NCBI GenBank assembly: GCA_001579985.1
Contig: LRSR01003071.1
Location: 1 to 30,908, forward strand
Direction: 5' to 3'
Source: Hypsibius dujardini
Lineage: Eukaryota > Tardigrada > Eutardigrada > Parachela > Hypsibiidae
DNA: 30,908 nucleotides
The position numbers and the translations under genes were made by a program. Numbering within the stretch: the stretch's first letter is position 1; each line of letters begins with the position of its first letter. Below the pieces are notes generated by a model. That model did no database searches, was not told the DNA's origin, and was given only the letters and a program-made list of their open reading frames with translations. This document shows, one piece after another, positions 21,268 through 30,908 of this stretch.

Positions 21268-21628
21268 TGTTCCGTTCTTTGGTATAATGCCGGGTTGGAC
21301 GGTCGGAAGCGGAGGATTTGGATTGGGTCGAACTTCCGTCTAGTCCTTATTCATAATCCGGTGCGTAGAGAATGTTCAGACCGATGGGCTGGACTCTCCG
21401 TCTACTGCTGCTGGTCTGCAAGAGAATCGCCATGAATGGTGAACAGTCAACGATAAAATATACAGCACATTAAATAATGCGAAATGCCAAAATGTATGTG
21501 TCTTTTTGTGGGTGACGGAAAGTAAGATTAACGGTTTGATTGGAAGGGCATACCAGATGGTTGGGAGGATATATTTGGTCCATTGGGCGGAATCGGAGTC
21601 CAAATTATCTGGGACTCGTTGGGTAAAG

Positions 21629-21637
21629 TATTTATAG
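21629..21637 (-). promoter_or_regulatory. candidate TATA box for the tandem-unit gene
   Basis: The minus strand reads CTATAAATA, a close match to the metazoan TATA consensus, about 350 bases upstream of the first assigned exon. A start site near 21605 is expected if it is used. Confidence 0.4.
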
Positions 21638-23655
21638 AGGATAGAAGACTTCCGTTATAGAAGACCCAGGTCGGTGATGACATTGGCAGCGCCACCTCTT
21701 GACTATACTATATTATTATAATGCTCTAACTCTAATTATAAGCTGGTCCTCTTCTAGAATTTTAAATTTTACCCTTAAATATGCGTTCTCGTGAATTATT
21801 CAGTCAATTCAGACATATTTCTTTTAATATCAATAGACGCCTCTTATGGTAAGAAATATATTGACAATCACAATATTTGGTTCACTAAGTAGTAAATGAA
21901 CAATAATAATTTTGTAAATCAGACTATTGATTGATGTATAGTCCATGTCGATTTAACTAAATTTTGATCCCTTTTTTTCTAGACAGGAGTTTCCAAGATA
22001 AATTTTTAAAATTAAGGGTATCCCATCAGAGATTGAGTATTAGACAGTCAGAAAGTTGATCTTCCAGTAGAAATATAAGAGCAATAGATCCTATTGCAAG
22101 TGCCAAGCTCCTTGGTCCAATTTAAATGTTCAATCATTTTTTTAGCTCTCACAACCTTTGATAGCCGCCACAAAGACCTTATCACATCCTGCTAGCACAA
22201 TAATTAAGTAAATCTCACTCTTGCCTCAGCGATTTTGAGTTTGCTGCTTTTCGAGTCAGTTTTTTCCTACTCAAAAGCGATTCACTGCGACAGTACTCTG
22301 TAAATCAATTGAATCAATAAACATCGGTCATAACACGTGAAATTTTGATGTTTTATTATTTGGGCTTCCTATTCCAGAAGTTGAAACGAGCCGAGTGCGA
22401 GGTGAGACTTGTTTTTACTAGTCGATTTATATTTTAGGCCAGGCTGCCAATCCAGGCTGCCTTTCCTGAAAAGGATATAAATTTAAAGCGAATGTAGGTA
22501 TACATAACATTTCCTTGGTTTGCGTTTCGTACTTTGAGAGAGCTTGTGAGGTTTATCCAGTAATATACCAGTACCCTTAAAAGTTTGATATTAAATTCTA
22601 CTTGAATATACACCCCTGCTTTTATGGTTTCAAAATTCAGGGTCAAAACTTGCGCTCAACTGCCAGTGTGAAATTTGCAGTTATGGTATCCCATTAAAGG
22701 TGTACTTTTCCGAAAATATTACCGCCATTCTTCCATTGGACGAATACCGGTAATATTTTCATTCAAGTTACTACTATTTTAAAATTGTTTGAATGTCATG
22801 CCCTGCCGTGTACCAATTAAGCAGAGATACTTGCACAAAGTCATTTTCAGTTTTGTTTTAACTTATTTGATCGATTGCGATCACAATAATAAGCATCACT
22901 AAAAGTGTAGTCTAACAAAAGGCATCGCCCACCGAGATTCACCTTTGCCTCAGTTCCGCGGAAAAAAAAAACATGGAAGGAGCCTTTTCGGCACGTTCAC
23001 ACCACGCCGTGGAAAACAATTGAGTAACCAGTACGATGGCGGCCAACTGTGAGTTTGCTTACGCGGTCAACAGCCCTTCGCGACCACGTACCGACCGGTA
23101 CATAATGTATACACGTGGGCATGTTTTAGCGCTACCCGAGTGAAGCCATTTATCTCGGTTTATGCGTAAAGCCCTATACTGACGGAGCTAAATAGCTTAA
23201 CTCAGTTAGGGCTATAATATGGCCACGGTGAGAACTTTCCTATCGCTCGCCCTTACTGACAATGTATCAAGATAAGTCGTCGCTTTGCACTTTTTTTCCT
23301 AAACGTCGTTACAGCGACCGATGCCTGAAAGAGGGGCGAGAAAAAAAGAGGTTAACATGAAGAAAGTTCACCGTGGTATTACCGAAGAGTACTGCACCGG
23401 AATTACCCGGCATTGACCGGTGTCAGGCCGGAGAGGCGAGATCCAGGCCGACGGTTCGTGTATATATGTGGACCGTCGATTGTTTAGTCCCGGTCTCAAG
23501 TTATCTTTCAACACTGCTTGCTTTGATCGCATTATATTTAAACCAACAACTCTACCTTCCCGTCTGTTCCGAAGCTTTCTAATTACTTTTCCTTTCGCAA
23601 AGTCTTTCCAGTAGCTTTCGGTGACCGGTTATAGCAACATCAACAAGCTTCCAAG
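21638..23655. other. intergenic between divergent genes
   Basis: About 2 kb with no supported gene. It holds a 13-base perfect inverted repeat (22712-22760) and, near the right end, TATATA (23461-23466) and TATATTTAAA (about 23532), either of which could be the TATA element of the Tyr-repeat gene. Confidence 0.45.
22712..22760. repeat. short hairpin-forming inverted repeat
   Basis: Arms GAAAATATTACCG (22712-22724) and CGGTAATATTTTC (22748-22760) are perfectly complementary. A further ATTC/GAAT pairing lies inside the 23-base loop. Confidence 0.7.
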
Positions 23656-24976
23656 ATGACTTCAGCATTGGCCGTCGCCTTGATTTTGGCTTTGAGTAAG
23701 TTTACAAAATCTTTCCTATTTTACAGTTTTGAAGATTCCTTCGTTGTTTTTGTGAGATGTTTCTCCCATTGTTTCCCTTGTAATCACTCTATTTTGTGCA
23801 GGTGTAAGCTCAGGGTACGCTCAATACGGACAGAGCAGTTACAGCGCCCCTGCAGCCTCCTATAGCCAACCCGCAGCCAGCTATAGCGCACCGTCCTATC
23901 AAGCCCCGAAGGCGAGCTACTCAGCGCCGTCTTATTCCGCTCCGGCTTACCAAGCTCCGGCTCCGTCCTACCAAGCCCCGGCCTACTCTGCACCCGCTCC
24001 GGCGTACCAAGCACCGGCCTCCTACTCTGCCCCGGCTCCGTCCTACCAAGCTCCGGCGTCGTACGCGGCCCCCGTGCAGTCCTACGCCCAACCGTCTTAC
24101 TCCGCTCCGGCTCCGAGCTACCAGGCTCCCGCGTACTCTGCACCCGCTCCGTCCTATCAAGCTCCGTCCTACTCCGCACCTGCTGCGTCCTACTCTGCAC
24201 CTGCTCCGTCTTACTCCGCACCTGCTCCGTCCTACTCCGCACCAGCTCCGAGCTACCAAGCACCGGCCTCCTACTCGGCCCCTGCCCCATCCTATCAAGC
24301 CCCGGCCTACTCCGCACCCGCTCCGGCGTACCAGGCTCCGGCTCAATCCTACTCCGCGCCCGCCCCGTCCTACCAAGCTCCGGCTCAGAGCTACGCCGCT
24401 CCCTCCTATTCCGCCCCTGCTCCGTCTTACTCTGCTCCGGCTCAGTCCTACGGAAGCTCTTACTCTGCCCCGGCCCCGGCTTACCAAGCTCCCGCTCAAT
24501 CCTACGGAAGCTCTTACTCCGCTCCGAGCTACCCGAGCTACAGCAACTACCAGCAAAAGTCGTCATACGCCGCTCCCGCCTACCAGCAACCGTCCTACTC
24601 CGCACCGGCTTATCAGGCACCGGCACAGTCCTACTCCGCGCCAGCTCAGAGCTACTCAGCCCCGCAGGCTTCCTACTCTGCTCCCGCTTCTTACTCTGCT
24701 CCGGCTCCGTCCTACTCGGCTCCTGCCTACCAAGCACCTGCCGCCTACTCTGCCCCGGCTCCGTCTTACTCTGCTCCGGCTGCCTCTTATTCCGCTCCCG
24801 CATCCTATTCGGCTCCCGCTGCTTCTTACTCCGCCCCGGCTTCATACTCTGCGCCTGCAGCCTCCTACTCCGCGCCGGCGGCTTCCTACTCCGCGCCGGC
24901 GGCTTCCTACTCGGCACCAGCGGCCACCTACTCGGCTCCTGCTTCATCCTACTCCGCTTCATCATCATCTTATTAA
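23656..24976 (+). CDS. secreted Tyr/Ser/Ala/Pro-repeat protein, cuticle-like, 404 aa
   Basis: Two exons, join(23656..23695, 23802..24976), 1215 nt; donor TTGA|GTAAGT and acceptor TTTTGTGCAG, phase 1. Signal peptide MTSALAVALILALSVSSGYA, interrupted by the intron, then mature QYGQSSYSAPA. The rest is almost wholly tandem SYSAPAP, SYQAPAY and related heptad to octad units, with a central break near YGSSYSAPSYPSYSNYQQKS and simple SYSAPAA units at the end. There are no cysteines in the mature part. Evenly spaced Tyr in Ala/Pro repeats resembles arthropod cuticle and chorion proteins, where Tyr can be cross-linked; a structural extracellular role is inference. Codon choice in the repeats is strongly GC-ended. 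The 3' UTR seems spliced (24991-25069). Confidence 0.9.
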
Positions 24977-24990
24977 ACGCTTTCCGATCG

Positions 24991-25069
24991 GTAAGATTCT
25001 TAATATCTTTCTTTTCTTAAAGGCCTTATTCTGCCCACTCATCATAATGCTGTCTTCTTCTATTTTCAG
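24991..25069 (+). other. probable 3' UTR intron of the Tyr-repeat gene
   Basis: Fourteen bases after the stop codon, CGATCG|GTAAGA is followed 79 bases later by TTCTATTTTCAG, a strong donor/acceptor pair of typical intron size. Confidence 0.5.
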
Positions 25070-26696
25070 GCTTCTGGACCTGTTTCCACTTCTCACTGCC
25101 TCTGGCTGGATAACTGGACCACACCGCCGGATCCGCTAATTTTGCATGCTGCTGCTGCTCCGCCAATCTCCCTCCATTAGCTGCACGCTTTGCGATCCCA
25201 GTCGATCATCTTTTTTTTACTATTTGCATTTGCTTTTTTACGACGCTTTTGTTTGCATGCATTTTTCGGTCACCTCCCACTGCCGTTCTTCCTTGTATGC
25301 TCACTGTGTAGCGGCTGGCTCTTCAGATTATTAAATGTTTTAAGAAACAGACCCAAAAGAAGAAGGTTCCGTCCTGTTGGAAACTCCCACGTCAAAGGGG
25401 TAAACAAAAGTCCAATTTTCATGCATGGAAGAGCGAAAACGAATTACCTATGCATCCCTATAAAGTTTCTACTTATCATTTATATACGGTAGTCATTAAG
25501 TTGTTACTAAAATGTTGGGATTGTAAATTGGGATTCTTATTAACAATTTCCAGTGGCAAATTACGATGGTAATTAAAGCTAAATGGCCAAAATTGAAATG
25601 GAATTTTTACTGCAATTACGCCAGAATAGAAGCTGCAACGGAAGGAGGTTTTGCACTAGAATCAAACTAAGTAATAATACTCACGCTCGCAGACAAATTA
25701 AGGCTGGATAAAATGATCTAGTAGCATAGGTTTAAATCTACTGGTGTGGTAATTATTTAACATTTTTCAGTTTGACAACTGCCCTTACATTAAGTTACAA
25801 AATATACTAGTATCTGCATACCGTAATTAGTTGCAACTAGCAACGGACACGGACAAAATGAATACTGGATCTTATGTAAAATGTATCAACTAACAATATT
25901 GGTAAGGGACATGAATATTTCTTCAAGACCCTTTTATCTGAATTTACAGTAAGGCAAAGCAATTTGAAAATTCCCTAATACATTAAATACAGTATTGGTA
26001 GAATAGACTTTTTAATTAACATAATTATTGGTTTTAAATAATTTTTATTTAAGTTTAGATGGAGTACAGAAAGAAGCTACTCAAGCTAAACAAAGTTTCA
26101 CAGATATCCTCTTCATACTAAATTGGTTTATATAAAGAGTCATTAACTTTGATAAGGGTCACTGTTATATATCGTTAGAGTGATACTTCTACAGAGACCT
26201 AGCCGATAAAATTCCCCAAGACCTCTTTCCGTTCTGTGAGAAGACATGAACCCAAAAAAAACATGCAAACCGTGACCTAGAACTCGACAAATACCAACCC
26301 ACAACCGCCTGGTTTTATCATGGCATCTTTTCGAGCGACCTTCGTTCGAAAAAAAACGCCAAGCCTTAAAAATAAACCGGCACTCGAAACAATCGACCGG
26401 GCAAGGCCGCCTTCCTTCCTTCCTTCCTTCCTTACATTGGAAGCATGCGACCGTCGACGGCTAATTGGGTCTTGGGTCGCAGGTCACGACATTCCGATCT
26501 CATGCCCTCCTTCGGTGCCTTCATCTCTCAAGACCCTGGCTCGTAGCTCTCGATCGTTCAATCCAAGAGGAAAGAAAACTCTTTTCCATCGCGTCATCAT
26601 TTTTGCCGTGATTTTGTGATTTGCCTCTTAGACAGACACTTTGCATGCTGGACGCTTAAGGTAGTGGAGATCTCTTGTTTTGGCAATTTCTCGACC
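25070..26696. other. intergenic, upstream of paralog B
   Basis: No supported gene. A TATATAAAG element at 26129-26137 is a candidate TATA box for paralog B, with a CCTT repeat in the likely leader. An open frame at 26320-26619 crosses that repeat and looks like chance. Confidence 0.45.
26410..26433. repeat. (CCTT)n microsatellite
   Basis: Six CCTT units in the probable 5' leader region of paralog B. Confidence 0.85.
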
Positions 26697-29600
26697 ATGG
26701 GACGGATAACATCTGGTCATCTTTTCATCTTCACAATCTTGGGTGAGTGATTGCAAATCCCAACTTGAAAGACTACATTTTTCTGAATCCTCTTGAGTTA
26801 TACCAACGGTTGTCGTGCAGAGTTTCAATGGGAAAGGATTTTTGTGACAGGTATCACAGCATTTGTGTCCGGTCAATCGGTCAACGGATCGACTTGTGCG
26901 GTCAGCCTGAAGCCCTTACCAAGTGATCCAGCATCGCAAAGCGGAGTAGCCAGCATCCTTCTCACCAGCACGGTCGACACAACAGTCGAGTGAGACCTTT
27001 TTATATTTCTTATTACAGTTTATGTCGTTGTTACAGAGTTTCTTATGAATCTATTTTCTGCAATTTGTCACAGGTTTCTCTGCTCGTCCGGATCGAATTA
27101 CGATGCGACAGGCATAGCTTGTTACGCGCTCAAGTGCCCCGCTCCCGTTTCATACGGACCCTACGGAGTTCCACCAGGACAGCCCGGATATGGGCCTCAA
27201 GCAGGACGATACGGCAATGTTCAAGCTCCCATTTCCGTCGGTCCCCAGGTGGCATATGTTGAGACTGCTTACGGATGCTGGAAACTCAAGGTAATTCTTA
27301 TCATACGTTGTATGTTTGTTTATAAGCCCTCGCTCAACCCTTTCCTTAGTCGATATGTACATATAATTTTCCGTCTTTGGGTCTCTTCCTCTTTCTGTGT
27401 GTCGGTCTATCTGCTTGACCTTCCGTCCGGCAAACGGTCTGACTAGTTGATCCTCCGTCAGTCCGTCGGTCTGACCGTTTTATATTTTTCCTGTCTTTCT
27501 CACTGATCCGTTTGACTGACCGTGTCCGCCACCTGTCCGTCCCTCTGACAATGGTAATCAAAAAGATAGCTCCCTCATGAGTTGGTTAATTGCAGCAAAT
27601 CCGACTTAACACCTACGTCTACTTGGTGTGCTTCGTCAAAGGCTACCCGTCAACCCTCTACCAAGTGGTCTTCAAGGACAACTCCGGCCTGGAATTGGTT
27701 AACTACGATGGCATCCCTTATCACCAACTGAGCGCCGTCGGTCGGGGAAGCTTCGCGGCGGACAACTCTTTCCTGTGCGTTGCAGCCGTCTACTCCAGCT
27801 ATGGACCGAGCTACTCGCGAGGAGATCGTGTCTACACCCATCCGTCGGACCAGCTGGCGCCGATCTACGTCATCTGCCCGAACAACTACAAGTGGTACTT
27901 CTGTGGCAACGTTGACATCAAGGACACCCTCGACGTCTCCGTCTGGTACGCTCAGTCCACGCTGCATGCCACCTTCGTCCAGCTCAGGGAGGAATCGACA
28001 TGCAATTCGGCCAACGCGACTTTAGCGCAGTGTTCTAGAACGCCAATCATTCAGTATACAATCAAGCCGGACATTGAGCATTACCTTTGCCCTTCGCATC
28101 GCGACGCGGAGATCCTCGCGATCGGTCCTGCAGTGACGGAAGAGAACCCCAACAACAGCTACACACTGCGAGGTACTTTTTTCTTCGATCTCTATTGGTC
28201 AATATATTCTTTTTGGAATTATTTCAAGTCGTCAATAAGACAAAGATTCAGTAATATTATATATACATATATTTTTTAAATTTAATAACAGAGGCAACAA
28301 TCATTTTTAAAATCGTTTTAATATTGCAGAATTTGCATCATTCTGTTCTGAGCCCTCAATTCCTCCTCAGTAAATTATAATCAATGTTTGCATTTTACTA
28401 AAATAAAATCGAAGTCTTCTGGCATAGGCATTCGCACTTGCACGATCATCGCCAACAACAATGCCACCTTGTTGTGCTGTGCGGTGGACTCTGACCGCGG
28501 CTGCCCCACCGATCCGATCACGGCTCAACTTTATTCCTCCTTCTGCATTCCCTACGACACCAACAGCAACAGATTCTTGACCGACCGGGTCGTATTCCTC
28601 ATCGGATCCGAGCATGTAAGTTGCAATATATTTGTGACAAGTAGATATAATAGTTAAATTCATTTGACTAATAGTTAACAAAGGCCGAGGTCACATTTAA
28701 CCTACAATTATGCTTCGCGTTTTATGCTCCGTGTCAATATCTGTCATGTTACTAAATTTGATTTTGTGTTATATTACTCATACTAGATTTGAAGATTTGA
28801 CATAGTCGAACCGTCAGAAGATTACCGAGTTTTTCCTTCCTTGTCTGTTTTTGTGAGGTCAATCTGATTAGCAGCAGTGTAACAATTGGGGTTCTGCCAC
28901 GATGTCATCATCTAATGAGTGGACCTTTTTTGTTGCCCATTAGGCCAACGACATTCAGCTGATTCGCGGGAATGGCGAGTGCTGCCAATTCATCCTGACC
29001 AACGGGCCAGCCCAGTCCCTCAAACTCTACTCTCTCCAGACGATCATCACCAACCTCAACAATTTGACCAATCCCGATCCAGTTTCCATTTCACCCGCAG
29101 ACCTCGGTGAGGAGCACCTCTTTGACAATGCCGTCACCTGCTCCAGTAAAGTCAAATGCTGCGGAACGGCGGGAACATGCCTGTCTTGTGTGCGGCCTGC
29201 CAAATATGCCGGTAAATTAACTTTTATTAATGAGCTGCTGAGAAAATGAGTAATAAATTATATTACATCAAGGTGATTACTAAACTATATATTAATGAAA
29301 ATCATTTCATTATTGTTTTATTACTTGACTCTGATAAATATATAATATGGGTATATATAGAGATTTAAGCATATTTTAGTATTACATTTAGATTTAGGAT
29401 TAAAATTCAGAAGCAATTTACCAAATTAGCAAATAAATATACGCACATTCAATTACAATGCAGTAGTTGTTAATACAAATCATTTCATTTACTTGTGGGA
29501 GATGTTAAGTATTTGCAAAATATTACATTCTCACAATGTTTGTTTTATTTTATTTTCAGAAAAGTATCTGGCTGAATTGACCTGCCCAACGGGCACACCG

Positions 29601-29870
29601 GTCAACCCTGCCCCCTACGGCTATGATGATCAGGGTCCGTATCAGCAAGCCCAACGAGGACCGTACGGTGTTATCCCCCAACTGACAGCCGGTCCATACG
29701 GTAGACCCGGCAACTACTCCGCTCCCCTCATCGCTTACGGTCCGCCGCCGCAGCAATCGTATGGAGGAGGCTTTGCACCACCTCAGCAACCACCTCAGCA
29801 GCCGCAGTACAACGCTGGACCGCAGCAACAGCCCCTATATCATCATGCTCCTCCCGTCAGATATAACTAA
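26697..29870 (+). CDS. paralog B: secreted cysteine-containing protein, same unrecognised family as paralog A, 581 aa
   Basis: Seven exons, join(26697..26742, 26851..26989, 27074..27290, 27596..28172, 28428..28615, 28944..29211, 29560..29870), 1746 nt, all phases consistent and canonical GT..AG. Signal peptide at about 1-24 (GHLFIFTILGITAFVSG), mature start near QSVNGSTCAV. A Tyr/Gly/Pro insert (PYGVPPGQPGYGPQAGRYG) lies near residues 90-125. The core, to about 485, contains APIYVICPNNYKWYFCGNVD at 222-241, a CC pair in TLLCCAVDSD, GECCQF and a CSSKVKCCGTAGTCLSC cluster. The tail, 485-581, is Pro/Gln/Tyr rich (PQQPPQQPQYNAGPQQQ). It aligns with paralog A along the core and shares three intron positions. 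It has many more cysteines than A. Function unknown; extracellular matrix or cuticle is a guess from the tail composition. Confidence 0.85.
27420..27548. repeat. degenerate CCGT/CTGT-rich tract in paralog B intron 3
   Basis: Intron 27291-27595 contains many imperfect GTCCGTC, GTCTGACCG and CTGTC motifs, reminiscent of an eroded tetranucleotide repeat. Confidence 0.5.
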
Positions 29871-30908
29871 AGCACGCGCTGGACTAAATTCAAAACTCTA
29901 AGCATGTCGTTTCGCGCCTCTTCATTTGCCTTTTTTTATCTTTCCACTGATGTCGCTAATGTAACGCTGTGCGTTCAATCGGGCTCCTCCTCTCATTTAC
30001 TACGAATTTGCGTGTATTTATTTATTTTTTGATTGCCTCTGCTGTAGGTGTCTCTTTAACTCGAATAATGCTGGTGTTGCTAATATCCACAATTGTTTCA
30101 AAATTAAAAATGGATTTGGAGACAGTTTTACGTGACTCTCCTAACTAAAGAGACGTTTAAAGTACTAAAACGTATAGCTACAGTAGGTGAGCTGATAAAT
30201 AAATAAATATTTAATGTTTTTGCATTTGTTTTATTAGAACTAAGCGGATGGTGGAAATATAACTTGGCGTGTTTAGGTGCTGCTTAGTTTTGGCCAAAGT
30301 GAAGGCTCTTGAACGAAAAATATCATTTTTATACCATCAACTATTGGAGAAGGATGTTCCATCTCATACTTACATGTATAATATGTTAGTGTTTAAGAAA
30401 CGATCTCGACTCATCTGGAAAGGAATAATTAAAATGCCATTTAAAAAAGACATTCCGGCATGATTAATGAAAAGAATAAGTTAGCGAAATTAAATGAGAG
30501 AAAGATGGCATACTTTTTCCCCAGTTCTTACAAAGCAGCAATGCCGGAAGTGCACTGCAATACTTGATCATTACCAAACGTGTACGTACACTGTCAGGGG
30601 GAGCTCTAGGGACCCGCTGACCAGGAACCTTTGCACTTTTACTGTAACGCTTTTTTCACCCCAGCAAGTATCAACAACCTTCACACAATTACCGGTTCTG
30701 CCTGACGGAGCTTCCGTTACAAAATCCGGCAAAAACAACACTTTACATCACCACCTTCTCCTGGCGCGTCTAATGATGCCCGATAAGCGAGACGACGTGG
30801 TCACTCGGCCCATCCTGTAAGATTAAACAGTAGTGCACCACGAGTGAGGCTAATTTCAATTAGATTCCCTTGATCGCAGATTTGCGCCGACATTTTTTTA
30901 TTATTTCA
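29871..30908. other. 3' flank of paralog B and window end
   Basis: Contains the 3' UTR of paralog B with an AATAAA-type poly(A) signal at 30198-30203. An open frame at 30494-30820 shows no family signature or splice context, and I do not call it. Confidence 0.4.
30198..30203 (+). terminator. candidate poly(A) signal of paralog B
   Basis: AATAAA within AAATAAATAAATA, 328 bases after the stop codon. It is the clearest canonical hexamer I found downstream of the gene. Confidence 0.35.

Noticed and set aside
23784-24968. Long antisense open frames (394 and 211 codons) opposite the Tyr-repeat gene
   Set aside because: They arise from the periodic repeat and GC-ended codons. They are Arg/Ser-rich with no start context, and the sense strand has a signal peptide and a proper intron.
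30494-30820. 108-codon plus-strand open frame near the right end
   Set aside because: Low-information composition, no recognisable motif and within the 3' flank of paralog B. Kept as non-coding until there is transcript evidence.
1-30908. CRISPR arrays, prokaryotic operons or an obvious horizontally acquired gene
   Set aside because: No spaced direct repeats, no Shine-Dalgarno-led clusters, and all recognised protein genes are spliced in the metazoan manner.

Overview
This is an animal nuclear genome window. It has spliced genes with canonical GT..AG introns (about 50 to 1,200 bases), signal peptides, a tRNA gene with an intron after the anticodon, microsatellites and a MITE. It contains no prokaryotic gene organisation. 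The best taxonomic marker is a four-exon gene at 10394-11723 encoding a secreted protein of the fatty-acid-binding fold. It looks like a SAHS (secretory abundant heat-soluble) protein, a family known from eutardigrades, so I infer a eutardigrade. Every gene model was assembled by hand from splice sites and reading phase, without transcripts.

Layout, left to right. 181-697 (+): a few exons of uncertain frame. 724-5261 (-): 11 exons, 928 aa, a large secreted protein of unrecognised family (paralog A). 6800-8326 (+): two exons, 341 aa, a coiled-coil protein of unknown role. 8389-9582 (-): thymine-DNA glycosylase, tail to tail with the previous gene. 9694-9784 (+): tRNA-Arg(CCG) with a 20-base intron. 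10394-11723 (-): the SAHS-like gene. 11724-16161: mostly non-coding, with a 347-base MITE (13444-13790) and one tentative two-exon gene. 16162-17672 (-): a secreted Cu/Zn superoxide dismutase with an unusually long disordered N-terminal extension. 18922-21267 (-): an unrecognised, probably secreted protein built of tandem homologous units, the second of which is interrupted by stop codons. 23656-24976 (+): a signal peptide followed by about 380 residues of Tyr/Ser/Ala/Pro repeats, cuticle-like. 26697-29870 (+): seven exons, 581 aa, paralog B.

The main discovery is that paralogs A and B, which face outwards from opposite ends of the window about 21 kb apart, are members of the same unrecognised secreted family. 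They share aligned cysteine-containing motifs, and three introns are conserved in position and phase. Both end in Pro/Gln/Tyr-rich tails, but their N-terminal parts differ strongly. Most of the window encodes exported proteins (A, B, SAHS-like, SOD, tandem-unit protein, Tyr-repeat protein). This suggests a neighbourhood for extracellular or cuticular functions, with SAHS and SOD possibly linked to desiccation or oxidative stress. That functional link is inference only.
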